DNA from: Seison nebaliae
Taxonomy: Eukaryota > Rotifera > Pararotatoria > Seisonacea > Seisonidae
Assembly (NCBI GenBank): GCA_023231475.1
Contig: JALJEE010002960.1
Coordinates: 1 to 61,577 of the forward strand
Reading direction: 5' to 3'
DNA length: 61,577 bases
Shown here: piece by piece, positions 26,801-38,314 of the stretch
How positions within the stretch are numbered: the stretch's first letter is position 1
How the letters are laid out: each line of letters opens with the position of its first letter
The notes under the pieces: model-generated
Seen by the model: the letters and a program-made list of their open reading frames with translations, nothing else
Databases searched by the model: none
What the model was told of the DNA's origin: nothing
Made by a program: the position numbers and the translations under genes

Positions 26801-29800
26801 CAAGAATATTTTCTTGAATAAAGCTCTGAATTGCTGCAAACCTAATTTCCATCCACTAATCAATGTGTAACTGGGATTTGTCAATTCTTCAATTTCTTTT
26901 TTATTTTCTACTTGTTCCTCATTCGTTGATTCATCTTTTAATATTAGCGATGCAACCACTTCCGATTCGAAAGAACTAAAATCAATTGAATCGATTTTAT
27001 GCATTTTTTTCTCATCTTCTAATCTTTTCTTCTCCTTTTCCAATATTTTCTTTAAATCTTCTTCATGTTCTTTCGGGACACGATATTTTATTGTTCGTTC
27101 GTCTACTGATTCGATTTTAGCTTTATGATTACCATATTGATCCTGCATTACTGCCAATAGATCATTAGACCAGGAAACAATCGATTCATTCTCCACCACA
27201 TTCAGGAACACTTCCTCCAAAGTGGTGATACTACAACCATATGAAGCGATTCTAAACTCTTTCATTTTTGAATCAAGTTCTTTCAACAATTTCGGTAATT
27301 TCTCATTTGCACCTTGTTTGGGAATGCTGAATTTCAATTCTTTACTATCCTCTGATATCAATTCTACTTTAGGGAAATTTGTCGACTTAATCCAATCATT
27401 AATTTTTTTCGAATTCTCTTTTAATTCTTTCTCGATCTCTTCAACATCTTCTTGTTCTGATGCCAATCGTGCACATGTCAAATGATATCCCTTACCATAT
27501 CTGTTCTTCAAATCATGATTCGTATCTTGTACCATCAAATTACCTTTAACCATTATGGCAATCCGATCGCCCAGATTGTCAGCCTCATCCATAAAATGAG
27601 TAGTGAGAATAATCGTTTTGCCTTTCTTTTGATTTAGAAGAATCTTCCAAATTTCACGACGTGCCTTCGGATCTACACCAGCCGTCGGTTCATCTAAGAT
27701 CACAATTTTCGAATTACCACAAAATGCAATGCCAATACAAAGACGACGTTTCTGTCCTCCTGACAATTTTTTTGCTTGTTTATTCCTCTGTTCTTCAAGA
27801 TTCAAATCTTCCACATATTTATCTACTTCATTTTTCACATTGACAGCTCCTTTCAATTCAGCAAAGAACGTCAATTGTTCTTCCACCGTCATATACTCGA
27901 AGAATACGTTATGTTGTTGACAAACGCCAAGATTATTACGGATAGATGACAAGTCTCTCCTCAAATCATACTTATCATCAACATACATTGTTCCTTCAGT
28001 TGGAGCGATAATTCCGGTCAACATACTAATTGTGGTACTTTTACCAGCACCATTTTGTCCTAAAAACGCTGTTATCTCATTGCCATAAACATCCATATTA
28101 AGCCCACAAACTGCTGTTTTAGTCGTTTTCTTACAACACATTCCTTGAGTGAATACCTTTAAAGAATTTAAAATTAAATTTAATTTTCACAATTTTTTTC
28201 AAACTTTTTTCAATTTCCTTATTTTTATCGTCGGTTTCTGATAACGTTGGTTAGTGAATTGTTTATCTTCCGCTTCTTCAGATTTGTCTCTCACACTGTT
28301 CTTTACATCACAACACTGGGAACGAAACAAAATTATTTATTAGAATTCATATTATAGAAAGGAAGAAAATTAGAAAAACCGGAAAAATGTAATACCATTT
28401 TTTAGCGATACCATATTGACCTGGATTCACGTCATCGACATAGACTGCCAATAGACCGTAGAGAAATATATCCAAAACCATCATACCAAAAACGTGAGCG
28501 AATGTAAATGAATCTTCTAATGACGACGGTTCGTTTACCGTTTCGGTTACAAGTCCAATATTGGTTGATTCTAATCGAGAAAGTACTCCGGTTCCACTGC
28601 TGAAAGCGAAATTGGGTAAAAGACATAATAGACATCTCGCAGCTACAGGTATTATCTTCCCGTTGAGGAAAGTACTAGGTAGATAAGACGCAAAAGTTAA
28701 AAGACCACCACCCATGGCACCCGTGTACCCTGAAAATATAATAAATTGTTAAAGAGATTAGATTAAATATTAGAAATAGAAAAAGAAAACCTTGAGAGAA
28801 TATACTTGAAAGGAGAAATATGAATGTGATGTTAGACAAGTAGAATAGGAAGAAGAATATGAAGATATATCCATAACTGGAATGTTCAAGAACGGCAACT
28901 TTAAACGCTGTGTTAACCGGTTGTAACTTAATCTTTAAAAAGTATTCATTATTATCTAACTAATTTTAAATAATTATGTGTAACTTTAAAAGCTCCGGCG
29001 ACTATTAACGAGAAGATCAGTCCAATAATGCACATCTTCACGAAATAGATGAACCATTGTAAATAACGAGGTATGCCATGTAATTTCAACAATTCTTTCA
29101 TACCCATTTCTTTCTCTACCGTAATTTGTCGAACGTTTAAAATGGCGACAAATACCATAGCTAGAATGAAAATTAATGGCAATTGTGTTTCAATTGTTCG
29201 CACGTTACTATCAACAACATATGGAGGATATGGTATTCGTTGTAAGTTAGGAGACATCCTAATAGTATCTCTCCCAAACGCTTTACTATTTGGGGTAGTT
29301 CCAATTTGATCTTCCATAATTGCACGATCGACTGCTGACTGAATTCCTAAAAATCCATCAGTCGCATAATCTGTTTTCATTTTCCAATTATTTCAATTTC
29401 AAAAAATTATTTCAATAACTTGGTTTCCCATATATAGAAATTGGATTTTTAGTTGTAGAACGAACAGAAAGACCCTCAGATAAACGTCCCGTATTCCAAA
29501 ACGTCTTTTTCTTAGTAGTCCTAAATCTCATAGGTAAACGAATCTTGTAAGTTATCTTATATCGCTCTCCTGCGGATATTGGAGGATTTGTTTCAAATAT
29601 GACAACTCCCAGCCATTCCGAATCTACAAATAAATACTCTCACTTATTTTCAATTAGATAATTTTAACTTTTTTCTTCAACATCGTTTAACATCAATCCT
29701 TCACTATCATAGGGAACTAATGGTTGTGTTAACGATAAATACGTATGAACGTTATCCATTATTCGTTGCGTTTGTGCATTATGTGGTGCATACACTAATT

Positions 29801-30029
29801 TTTTTAATTTAACTGACGGAGCTATAACGTTGGTAGGATTATAATCGGCCCATTCTGTTGGTGTATTCTTCACATTAACCGGTATTATGTTTCGTACAAT
29901 TAAGAACAAAGGAAATGCGATCAATAATGGAATTAATATTTCCAAGATCGTCATTACAATGTTCCGTTTCATGTAGATCACCATCTTCTTCGAAAGAAGC
30001 TTGAGTTTACCTAGGTTATTGTTGCCCAT
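23849..30029 (-). CDS. ABCA-family full transporter
   Basis: Fourteen minus-strand exons (1835 residues): 30029-29669, 29623-29420, 29370-28985, 28932-28791, 28729-28380, 28315-28205, 28156-26460, 26411-25864, 25822-25508, 25466-25237, 25175-25122, 25063-24767, 24723-24536, 24473-23849. ATG 30029-30027 precedes the first membrane helix (about 22-43). A short extracellular domain follows, then YATDGFLGIQ and the first membrane set. NBD1 has Walker A GQNGAGKST (near 555), signature LSGGQKRRL and Walker B VILDEPTAGVDP. After the second membrane set, NBD2 has Walker A GANGAGKTT (near 1537), SGGNKRKLS and LILLDEPTSGMD. All catalytic motifs look intact. ABCA proteins move phospholipids and sterols across membranes. 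The first extracellular domain is far shorter than in ABCA1/4/7, closer to the ABCA3/5 kind; the exact orthologue is unclear. Confidence 0.94.
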
Positions 30030-30433
30030 TTTATTTTCGAAGTCTGCTAAAACATTCGATAAATTTTTAGAAACTAATGAAAATTTTCGTTTTAATTCTG
30101 TGCAAAACAAGAAGATCTTTATACAAAATATAGAAATGATTTAGTTTCCAAGGGAACACATGTTACCATCATTTCTTATATAAAACGATCCCTTAAAGAA
30201 AAGTGAAGGCCGTGTGACCAAAAAAATTTATTATGTCCATCCTATGATTTAGACGATTTTCTTTTTTTTCCCACACCCTCTAATACTCGTACGAATAAGG
30301 TATTCCGAACATAATTGGACATTCAATATTATTCAAAAAGAGAAATACATCATTCTATTCACTTGAATATATAAGTGACCAATATCGAGAAAATACAAAA
30401 TTTAATTATTGTTCATAAAAAAACAATAATATA

Positions 30434-30452
30434 CACTGTATATTATACAGTG
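30434..30452. repeat. 19-bp palindrome (CACTGTATA/TATACAGTG)
   Basis: Arms of 9 bp are perfect around one central T. The core resembles the AATACACTGTATT unit of the 11899-11935 palindrome. Confidence 0.75.
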
Positions 30453-30902
30453 ATGTTTTAAGAGTAGTAAATTTTGGGTTGATTTAGAATCGCGGAAAAC
30501 GACTAACTGATAGAAAAGAAATTATTGTAGGATAAAAAAAATTCTCAATAAATTTTGCTCAATTTTAGAAACGAAAATGAGTATTTTTAATTAATATAAT
30601 TTTTTTTACGAAATTATTGCAAACATGAAAACAGTAATTTGAATCGATTCTTCTATCAAAATTAATTGTGAAAGATGTTTATAATAAATATTAAAATGGA
30701 ATTTCTAATATATTTGGAATTCTATATGTGTGATAAGAATTGGAGTGAAGTTAACAATTATTCATTGACTTCTTTCAAGAAAGTTTTATAGAAATGAATT
30801 TTTTAATAATGGAGAATATTTCATTCATTTTCTTTTTCAGCATTAAAATTTTCTACCATTATCGTTCATAATACTTGTTAATGTAATATCTCATTTATGG
30901 GG

Positions 30903-30984
30903 GACAGACAATTCAGAGACTCGACAATTCGGAGACGTGCCAATTCGGAGACCGACAATTCGGAGACGCGACAATTCGGAGACC
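30903..30984 (+). repeat. Left terminal inverted repeat of the MITE
   Basis: An array of short units based on GACAATTCGGAGAC, with variants (CAGAGAC first, GTGCCAATT third). It is the reverse complement of 31165-31246. Confidence 0.93.
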
Positions 30985-31101
30985 ATTTTTAATATTGTAG
31001 TGAATAGTGTAACAAGATGGTAATTTTTTTTGTTAAAAATATTACTTACGATATGTTAGTACGATGCCTTTTAATACATACGATTTAAGATACGATTTTT
31101 G

Positions 31102-31126
31102 CACCCCTAGGGGTGCAAAAATTTCC
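31102..31126. repeat. Palindrome inside the MITE (TTTTGCACCCC/GGGGTGCAAAA)
   Basis: A perfect inverted repeat centred on CCTAGG in the element's core. The half-site GGGGTGCAAAAATTT recurs about 30 bp further on. Limits are approximate to a few bases. Confidence 0.75.
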
Positions 31127-31164
31127 CTTTTTTAATAGGTTAAATGGGGGTGCAAAAATTTGTG

Positions 31165-31246
31165 GGTCTCCGAATTGTCGCGTCTCCGAATTGTCGGTCT
31201 CCGAATTGGCACGTCTCCGAATTGTCGAGTCTCCGAATTGTCTGTC
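31165..31246 (-). repeat. Right terminal inverted repeat of the MITE
   Basis: Reverse complement of the left arm with the same order of unit variants, so the arms were copied as a whole rather than expanding independently. Confidence 0.93.
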
Positions 31247-32065
31247 GTTCCTCATTTATTACCATGATCATTAAACTCACGTCAGTTAAAATTTAGTTAT
31301 TTTTCCGTTTTTTATCCGATTCAAGAACTGTACAAAAGTTCATGGAGTTATTGTTCTTAATTAATCATATTTCAATTGTTATTCAATTTGTGAATTGTAT
31401 TCAAATTTCAAAATAATTAAAATTTTTCTTTCATAAATATCGGTAATGAAAAATTCATTTAACAAAGGCTAATTACTTTTAATTATTCTCAGTTTAGAGA
31501 ACGTCACAATTAGATTACTAGATATAAACTTTCAATTCGTTTCATCATTTTATCGATGATACATTCTACAATTAATTGAGATTTTGAAAATTCCAAACGC
31601 ACATCAATAATGTTTGAAAGAGAATTACAATGGTAATATTATAGTCGTATTCAAAATTCAATTATTCAAAAAAAAAACTTTAGTTCTTTGAGAAAAAAAT
31701 GAATAAAATTTAGAACTGATAAATTCATTCAAGTATTCCTTCAATGGTTCTTATATGACCTTGATCATGATGATTTTAATCAATATGCAGAATATAAAAT
31801 TGACCGTTGGTATAAGGAATGAAGAGTTTGTTAAAATGTACAAATAAGTTTTTATTTGGCAAAGAAAAATGAAATGGTTTAATTTAGAATTTTGTAAAAT
31901 GGAATGAAGATAAACAAATGAGAAATGTGAAGGAAAATAAAATAAAAGAATACGCCAATAGTAAAAAAATAAAAATGTTTCATTTTGACTAATCGAAAGT
32001 TCAGCTTCATCACCTTTCAGATGGTGATTTTTATTGAAATTGAATGTAAAAAAATTTCGATGTCT

Positions 32066-33459
32066 TCAGGGTAGAATGTGTAAGTAACAATCTGGTACTA
32101 GTCCGCTGATACCGTTATCGATACTAATTACATTCCACCAACCGGAGCCGATTAATTCGCACGATTGAAAACGGTCTCCTACTCTGAAAGATAATTCGGT
32201 TGAATCACTTCCATCTCGATCATAAATAGCTTCATATGTCGCTTCGAAATTCGGTTTCGACCCCTTCGAATTACTAGTCATTGCTATCGTACTTGCATAA
32301 GCACTATCATTTCCATCACTTTGTGTATTGGAATCATTCGGACTAACTTCTTTACCATCCAAAATAATCCAATCATATTCTGTGGTTTCCTGATGATTTT
32401 TCGAATTTTCATTTTTTTTCTTAATTTCTTTTATATTTCCATCGATGATGATCGTTTCACAACTTTTCGTTTCGTCAACTTTTTCCATCTTCTTCTCATT
32501 ATTTCCGTTTATTTCAATTTTATCTTCAGTTTTCAAATGATTTTCCTTTATTTCAATTCGATTTTTACTTTTCAAATGATTATCATTAATTTCTATTGAA
32601 TTTTCATTTACAATATTTTTATTTGCATGATCCAATTTTGTAATGATATTCTCCGTCGTATTATTATCCATTTTCTGATGATCATTTTTCACAGAAATCT
32701 CATTCTTCTCACTAGTAGAAGTTTCATTTGAATTATTGAAATGTTGTTTCTCTATACATTTTTTAATAAGATCTTTCGACACGACATCTTCGTTTGTGGG
32801 ATTATAATCGAAAATTGAACCGATCGTTCTAGCTGGAACGACTTTCTCTATAGATGCACAGTCGAGTGATGGTCTTAATTTATTGATGATAGAAGAAGAG
32901 ACACCGTTGGACTCATTCACATTGAATGTAATGACATTGTTATATTTTGTTGGAATATCGACCGACTTTCTCATCGGTTTGATGGAGGTCGTTTCCTTCC
33001 CTTCATCATGACTAAATCGACTTTTATTAAAATTTTTATGATAGACACTTTGTGAAACGAATTGTTGATTCTGCTTCAATCGTTCTGTTTCAGGATCGTT
33101 CACAATCGATGTCTTCTGACCTCGAATGGTTTGATTAAAATCAGCATGATATTTAACTGATGATTGAATTTCGGTGTTACGTTTTATTCGTTGCATTTCC
33201 GGATTGTCAGCAACGGCCGAATGGGAAATTCTTGGAAGATGACTTTGACAATATGGTTCCTTTTCGAATCCTTTATAATTCTTCACATTCAATAACATGT
33301 TACAAGTGACACATCTAAAACAAGTTTTATGCCAAATCTATAAAGTTTCAAATGTTTTATTTTTAAAATGAAATATCTAACTTTATCGAGACACTTCAAT
33401 TCTTCTAATGGATAAACATTTTTGGCACATTTCGCACAAAATTTTGGACGATACATCAT
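32066..33459 (-). CDS. LASP1: LASP-type LIM, nebulin-repeat and SH3 protein
   Basis: Two exons, 33459-33382 and 33337-32066, give 449 residues (vertebrate LASP1 is 261). The N-terminal LIM domain reads [32 protein letters not shown]...YCQSH with all zinc ligands. Two nebulin repeats follow (VADNPEMQRIKRN...KYHADF; VNDPETERLKQN...YHKNF). A linker of about 240 residues is rich in Asn, Lys and Glu with a repeated KIEIN/NHLK motif, and a C-terminal SH3 domain ends the protein (FEATYEAIYDRDGSDSTELSFRVGDRF...GWWNV...GLVPDCYLHILP). LASP binds actin at cell edges, focal sites and muscle. The long low-complexity linker is the main departure from the family. Confidence 0.94.
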
Positions 33460-33982
33460 CGGAAGAATTTCTCTCCAAAATAATTTAATTCTACGAAGAA
33501 GAAAGAATGAATAATTAATTAGCCTCCGCGAAAGTTATTCGACATTTCTTCTTTATATAAATGAGTCGATCGAAACGAGTCGTTCTTAAATACAGTTATG
33601 TAAACACACAAGTACAGAGGAGTCATGTACATGTAGTTCGATATTACCATAAAAGTAGATTTTCCTTATGTGGAAATATGAGTCAGAAAATAAATAGCTG
33701 AATATTAAATAAATAATTATCATCAATTGTTATATTGAGTAACAGAAGGATGTATTGTAAAAACATACGAAGTTTACAGTTGACATTTACATTCCAATAC
33801 CAGGGACAGTAGTTCAACAACTTTATTTGAATATTTGGGAAATTATCGAATTTATAAGCTTAAAATTTAAAAATAATGATTCGAAAATTTCAAACATTCA
33901 ATCTTTTAAAAAAATTTCATCACCATGGTAACGGAGTGCTTAGTATATTCTAATAATAATTTTCTTTTAAAATACATTAATA
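33460..33982. promoter_or_regulatory. Divergent promoter region LASP / CFAP299
   Basis: The 523 bp between two divergent start codons. No coding exon is visible. It should carry both promoters; I cannot point to specific sites. Confidence 0.4.
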
Positions 33983-34949
33983 ATGGAAGACGAGGAAGTT
34001 ACGGGACATGACATAGTTGCCGAATATGCGACATATGAAGAATTCCTCGATTCACAAATAACTCCCACCGATCTATTTTATTTAGAAGTTAATAAATTTA
34101 CTAAATGGAATTTAGTTGTCACTAAATAAATTGACATTTTCGAATTGTAGGATGAAGAATTAGCTCGACAATTAGTTGAGTTAGGCTATCGCGGTTCAGG
34201 AGAAGTTTTAAGACGAGAAGAATTCGATGCGAGAAAAGCGGCTATCGAAGCATTGAAACAAAATAAACAAGCTGAAAAAAAGTTAAATGAAACAAAATTG
34301 TTGAAAGAAAAAATTCTATTCAAACTCCCAAATCTAGAGTGTTATGTAGCGCTAATAAAAAATTGACAGATCCCTTTCTACTTGCTTTAGCACAAAGGGA
34401 AGGACCAAATCGTACTGGAAAAATGACGGTTTTTTTGCCATCAAATAATAATAATAAAATAATTAATATGGATTAATTAATTTAGACGATAATCTTTATT
34501 AGAGATAAGAATGCGAGAGGACAAGAGATTAGTGGATATATTGATTACGCGAATCGATTAAAAACGGATGATTTCGAACCGATTTTTCTCGGCAAGAGAC
34601 GACTATTACCGAAACCGACCGATTTGAGGTTAATCGATTAGAAAAATTATTTGATTAACTAGAATTATTTGTAGTTTCTATAATTGGGAGAGTCATTTGT
34701 CGACTTCAATTCCAACATCAAACTATCAGATCATTTGTGAAAGTAGTCGAGGATTATTATTTAAGAATAAAAGAGATCGAAAAATCATTAACGTTGATCC
34801 GAGAGTTCATCATCATATTTTCTCTTTAATAATAAATCTCTTTTTGGAAGGCAACCAATCCAGGTGATAATACGACAAGATTCGAATTAACATGTCCTCG
34901 ATATATTCAATCAGTGTTTTATGATCATGTAACTCGAAGGAAAACTTAA
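33983..34949 (+). CDS. CFAP299: CFAP299 (C4orf22) cilia- and flagella-associated protein
   Basis: Six exons: 33983-34087, 34151-34340, 34370-34428, 34486-34628, 34675-34804, 34851-34949 (241 residues; human about 233). Family blocks run nearly end to end: [46 protein letters not shown]-like, [67 protein letters not shown] and a final HVTRRKT. The protein is conserved in ciliated animals and linked to sperm and cilium function. The second intron, 34341-34369, is only 29 bp. It is the sole phase-compatible way to link the halves, so either splicing tolerates 29 bp here or the assembly has a small error. Confidence 0.93.
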
Positions 34950-35330
34950 GATTGATTTGATTTGAATTGAACTGGTAAGAGTCAAATAAAAAAAAAGTTG
35001 TGAAAGTTAAAGTAAAGTAAAGACTTACTTCCTCTGTCGATTTGGGTAGAATGTGATAGATTCATAGGAATCTCTCTTTTCCGTCGTTGTGAGAACGTCG
35101 TTTTTTGGGGAACGTCTATCTCTTTTCTTTCCATGATTCAATGGTAATAATTTAAGATCCGTTAGTCCTATATGTGGTTGTGGAAGATGTTGTCATTCGA
35201 TAAGACGTGATTCTCTTTGTATATGTTGACGAAGAATTATATTGAGAGAAGAAAAGATTTTTCTTTCGTTTTATTTTCCATTCCATTGATCCATCCAAAT
35301 TCTCCTCATTATATTCCTTCTCTACTAAAC
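34950..35330. other. Intergenic spacer
   Basis: 381 bp between the CFAP299 stop and the first Ly6-type gene, same strand. No feature seen beyond AT-rich 3' UTR and promoter-like sequence. Confidence 0.5.
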
Positions 35331-36001
35331 ATGAATATCAATAAAATATTTCAAATCATTTCCAAATTCCTTTTAAGTTAGATTTCTTTTAATTAAATAA
35401 ATTCTTTAAATTTTTTCCATTTTTCAGTTGGCGAAATATTTGGCGAGTCGTTCTATAGTCACACTCTTCGTAAAGTGAAGGAAGTTCTTCCTATGAAACA
35501 ATCGGTGTCGTCGATATTCAGAAGAAATTCTTTAGCAAAGTTTATGGAACCGAAATCTTTCCGTTGTTGGAGATGTGATTATGATAGGAAGGATCAATGT
35601 GTGAAGAAATTTGATTTCACTAAATATGCTCCAATTCAATGTGATGGCAAATGCATCAAATCGTTCAAGAGAGCAGAAATCCGCACACGTGAAGATATCG
35701 AAAAGGCAGAAAGTTTTATTTAAGTTTTTTTACTATATTTTCATCAAATCCAACAATAGATATGGCGACAACAAGAAAATGTGTTTCAAGAATAGAATTG
35801 GATTCACTCACCACAATGGGAATGAAGACTCCGAACGGTTGTCAAATATTACGTCTATCGAAGACGTTCTCGAAAGTGGTATGTTTTTGCGACAGTGACA
35901 TGTGTAATTCTACAATTATAATAACAATGAGATCAACGATAATACCGATGATATCATCATTATTCATGGTGATCGTCATCTTTTCATTAATATTCAATTG
36001 A
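35331..36001 (+). CDS. Ly6/uPAR-type three-finger protein, copy A
   Basis: Three exons: 35331-35376, 35428-35712, 35760-36001 (190 residues). The short first exon gives a modest hydrophobic leader (MNINKIFQIISKFLL) that splices in phase 1, the same phase as in copy B. The Cys pattern is CWRCD..C....C.GKC....KCV...GC..VCFCDSDMCN; the closing CFC..DMCN is the LU-domain hallmark. A hydrophobic C-terminus (PMISSLFMVIVIFSLIF) suits a GPI anchor signal. A region of about 30 basic residues lies between the leader and the LU domain. CDGKC.K and DMCN recall the invertebrate quiver/ODR-2-like Ly6 proteins. Role unknown: such proteins are surface modulators of receptors or channels. Confidence 0.75.
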
Positions 36002-37694
36002 TGTACCGCAAGAAAGAAAAGAAAATATTTCTTTTACATAATCGACGGACGACAAGTAGAAGATCTGATAAGTCGAAAGATTTATTCGGACGAGTAGATG
36101 ATATTTCTCTCACACTTCATTCGTTTCCGATTACAATGTTCAAATTTAATGTTAAATAATCATGAACCTGATGACGAAATCATCACTCGAAAAACAAATG
36201 ACAATTTTTTTTTAATCAAAATAAATTTTATTTTTGTTCTTATTATTATATAATTCGATTAAACTGACAAATAGAAAAGAGGAATGTTGTTGTTCTTCTT
36301 CTTCTTTAATTTATAGTTCATTCTTTATCTATTCCGTCTTTCTGTAAACATTATGGGGAGTTGAGTGTTAATCTCAATTACCGTTCACCATATCATCATC
36401 GATATCACCTCCGCCTTATCACATTTAGTCGAAATTTGTTTCTCGTGAAGTAAATCTTTATATCCACAACTATTACGGAAGGGAAGAAAGAAGAACTTCT
36501 CTTCTTTCTTTTTTTAAATGATCATCATTATCGTCTTTTTTTTCTTTTTCTAAACGATCGTCATTATCTTCATTCTTTTATTTGATAAGTTCATTTTAAC
36601 GTTTATCATTTTCGTTCAATAATGTTAGTAATCCAACTCCATCGATTGTTCTCTTTATCGTTTCGAGCATAATCGTTTTATTCTCGTATTTAATCCGTAG
36701 GAAAATATATTGGGATGACTGGACGGATATTTCACGATTTAATTGATAAGATAGAATCTATCATAATTTTCTAATATATTCGAGGTTAATCCCATTCGAT
36801 ACCATTGTCATCAAATGGTAAAGAATGAGACATCGATCGTCGAACGAGGACAATATAGTTGAACTGGTTCCATTTCCAATTCATCCTCTTTTCTTATCTC
36901 TATATCCCAATTGAACCACATCCTTATCAACGCAAATCGAAATGTTTATCTTTCATATCTCGTACGATTAGTAACATCAATTCTCTAACTCCCCCAACCA
37001 ACCAACTAACAACAACAACAATAAATTTAACGTTTCGATGTAAACAGTTCAAATAGTTTATTGTTAGATGTTTCCATCATTTCCTGATATGTCTCATTTC
37101 CTTCATTGGGAGAATGGGAAGTTTCGGGAAGAATTTGTACGACGGAAAACAATCGATTCTCATACTTCCTTCAATCTGCTCCCCTCAAACTTTCATTATC
37201 CATCACACAGCATTAGTTAGAATGGAAGACAATGGAATGGAGAATGAGGAAGCGGAAAACAGATTTATTTCAGTCTTCGAAATCACCCACCTATACTCTC
37301 CAGATATAGAAGGAGAAAAGATAATTCAATTTTTCTTTCACTTCCATGAGATCTATTTTGAGAATCATATGTCTTTCTAAGAACATTTTATTATCTGAAG
37401 TAAATGACTAAATTGAGAGGATTGGATGTCATGGACCATCGTTTCTGTTAGTTTGATATTTATAATATTCGTAGTCGGAAAACATTTCTTATAAATTCCT
37501 TCAACCATGATTCAAGGAGAGAAGTTGAAAATGTCATTAAATTCTCAATGTTAAATCTTCTTTTATAATTCATTCTAGATATCGATTCGATATATACATA
37601 TATATAGAGAGATTCAATTCTCACAAATTTTTAGATAGTTTATATTCTTGATGGTACTGTTTACCAATAAATCAAGGTCACGATATCAATATCA
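36002..37694. other. 1.7 kb spacer between Ly6 copies A and B
   Basis: No convincing exon found. A plus-strand frame at 37114-37380 begins with ATG and codes 88 residues, but it lacks domain signs and intron support. Mostly AT-rich; it holds copy B's promoter. Confidence 0.45.
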
Positions 37695-38314
37695 ATGTTC
37701 ATATCATCAATTAAATCAATCATTCTCAACATTTTTCTCATTATAACGATCTTCGTACAAAGTTATTTCTCTTCCTTTCCCAACACAACTTGTAAACAAT
37801 TCTCTAAACAAAACTTTGAATAATTATCAACAGAATTCAATTTTCAATTTGGAGAATTAGATTTCATTGGATTAACCATCAAATGTTGGCATTGTGATGC
37901 GAAGGAAGCGGAATGTCGACGGAACTTCGATTTCACAGAACATTCTTACCAGATCTGTGATGGCAAATGTTGGAAATCTTATGAAATTTTAAAAATCACA
38001 AAAAAAGAAGATATCATCAAAGCGACACGTTAGAATAATTAAATTTTTTATTATTTATTATTTTCTTAATTCTCATAGAAACGCCAGTCAACCGACGTTG
38101 TTTTACCAGTGAAGAATTAATAAAGGCGAACTCGTTAGGTTTAGATACGAGCAATGGTTGTAGGAAAGTAAGCATGAGAGAGAAGACGCGAATGTTTTGT
38201 TTCTGTGATAAAGACATGTGCAATAGAACAATATCGATTCATTATTTTATTAGTTACCAATATTTATTTATACTTTCATCAATTCTCCTTCTCACCAATT
38301 TGATACGTGAATAA
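37695..38314 (+). CDS. Ly6/uPAR-type three-finger protein, copy B
   Basis: Three exons: 37695-37761, 37834-38028, 38079-38314 (165 residues). Exon 1 encodes a signal peptide (MFISSIKSIILNIFLIITIFVQ). Exon 2 carries IKCWHCDAKEAECRRNFDF...YQICDGKCWKS, close to copy A in spacing (CW.CD, C, F.FT, CDGKC.KS). Exon 3 has RRCF...GCRKVSMREKTRMFCFCDKDMCN and a hydrophobic GPI-like tail. The intron phases equal those of copy A, so A and B are tandem duplicates. The first donor was taken at 37762 because a donor closer to the acceptor would create a stop. The last 23 bases (38292-38314) overlap, antisense, the coding end of the PPP1R42-like gene. Confidence 0.77.

Larger units (their letters stand above)
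30890..31259. mobile_element. 352-bp MITE with long inverted repeats and 9-bp TSD (Mutator-like)
   Basis: The element is 30899-31250, flanked by an exact direct repeat CTCATTTAT at 30890-30898 and 31251-31259; the match ends precisely at 9 bp on both sides. Its 82-bp terminal inverted repeats (30903-30984 and 31165-31246) differ at about one position and are themselves built from four to five copies of a GACAATTCGGAGAC-like unit in tandem. The 180-bp centre carries no frame, so the element is non-autonomous. It includes a palindrome around CCCCTAGGGG. A 9-bp duplication with long TIRs fits the Mutator/MULE superfamily best; a foldback element is the alternative. TIR identity implies recent insertion. 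Confidence 0.9.
30030..32065. other. 2 kb intergenic region holding a MITE
   Basis: It separates the ABCA start from the stop of the LASP gene (both minus strand). It holds a 19-bp perfect palindrome with a 1-bp centre (30434-30452) and a 352-bp foldback element (30899-31250, listed separately). The rest is AT-rich with no credible frame; the ABCA promoter must lie at its left edge. Confidence 0.6.

Noticed and set aside
30903-31246. Spaced short repeats resembling a CRISPR-like array
   Set aside because: The units are contiguous, mirrored in two inverted arms and flanked by a target-site duplication in a eukaryotic genome. They are transposon ends.
37114-37380. 88-codon ATG frame between the Ly6 genes
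   Set aside because: No signal peptide, domain, intron or codon pattern like the real genes, and it lies in a promoter-sized gap.
35331-38314. Three-finger fold read as venom-type toxins
   Set aside because: The proteins have GPI-like hydrophobic tails and the LU-domain CFCxxDMCN ending of membrane Ly6 proteins. Nothing suggests a venom role.
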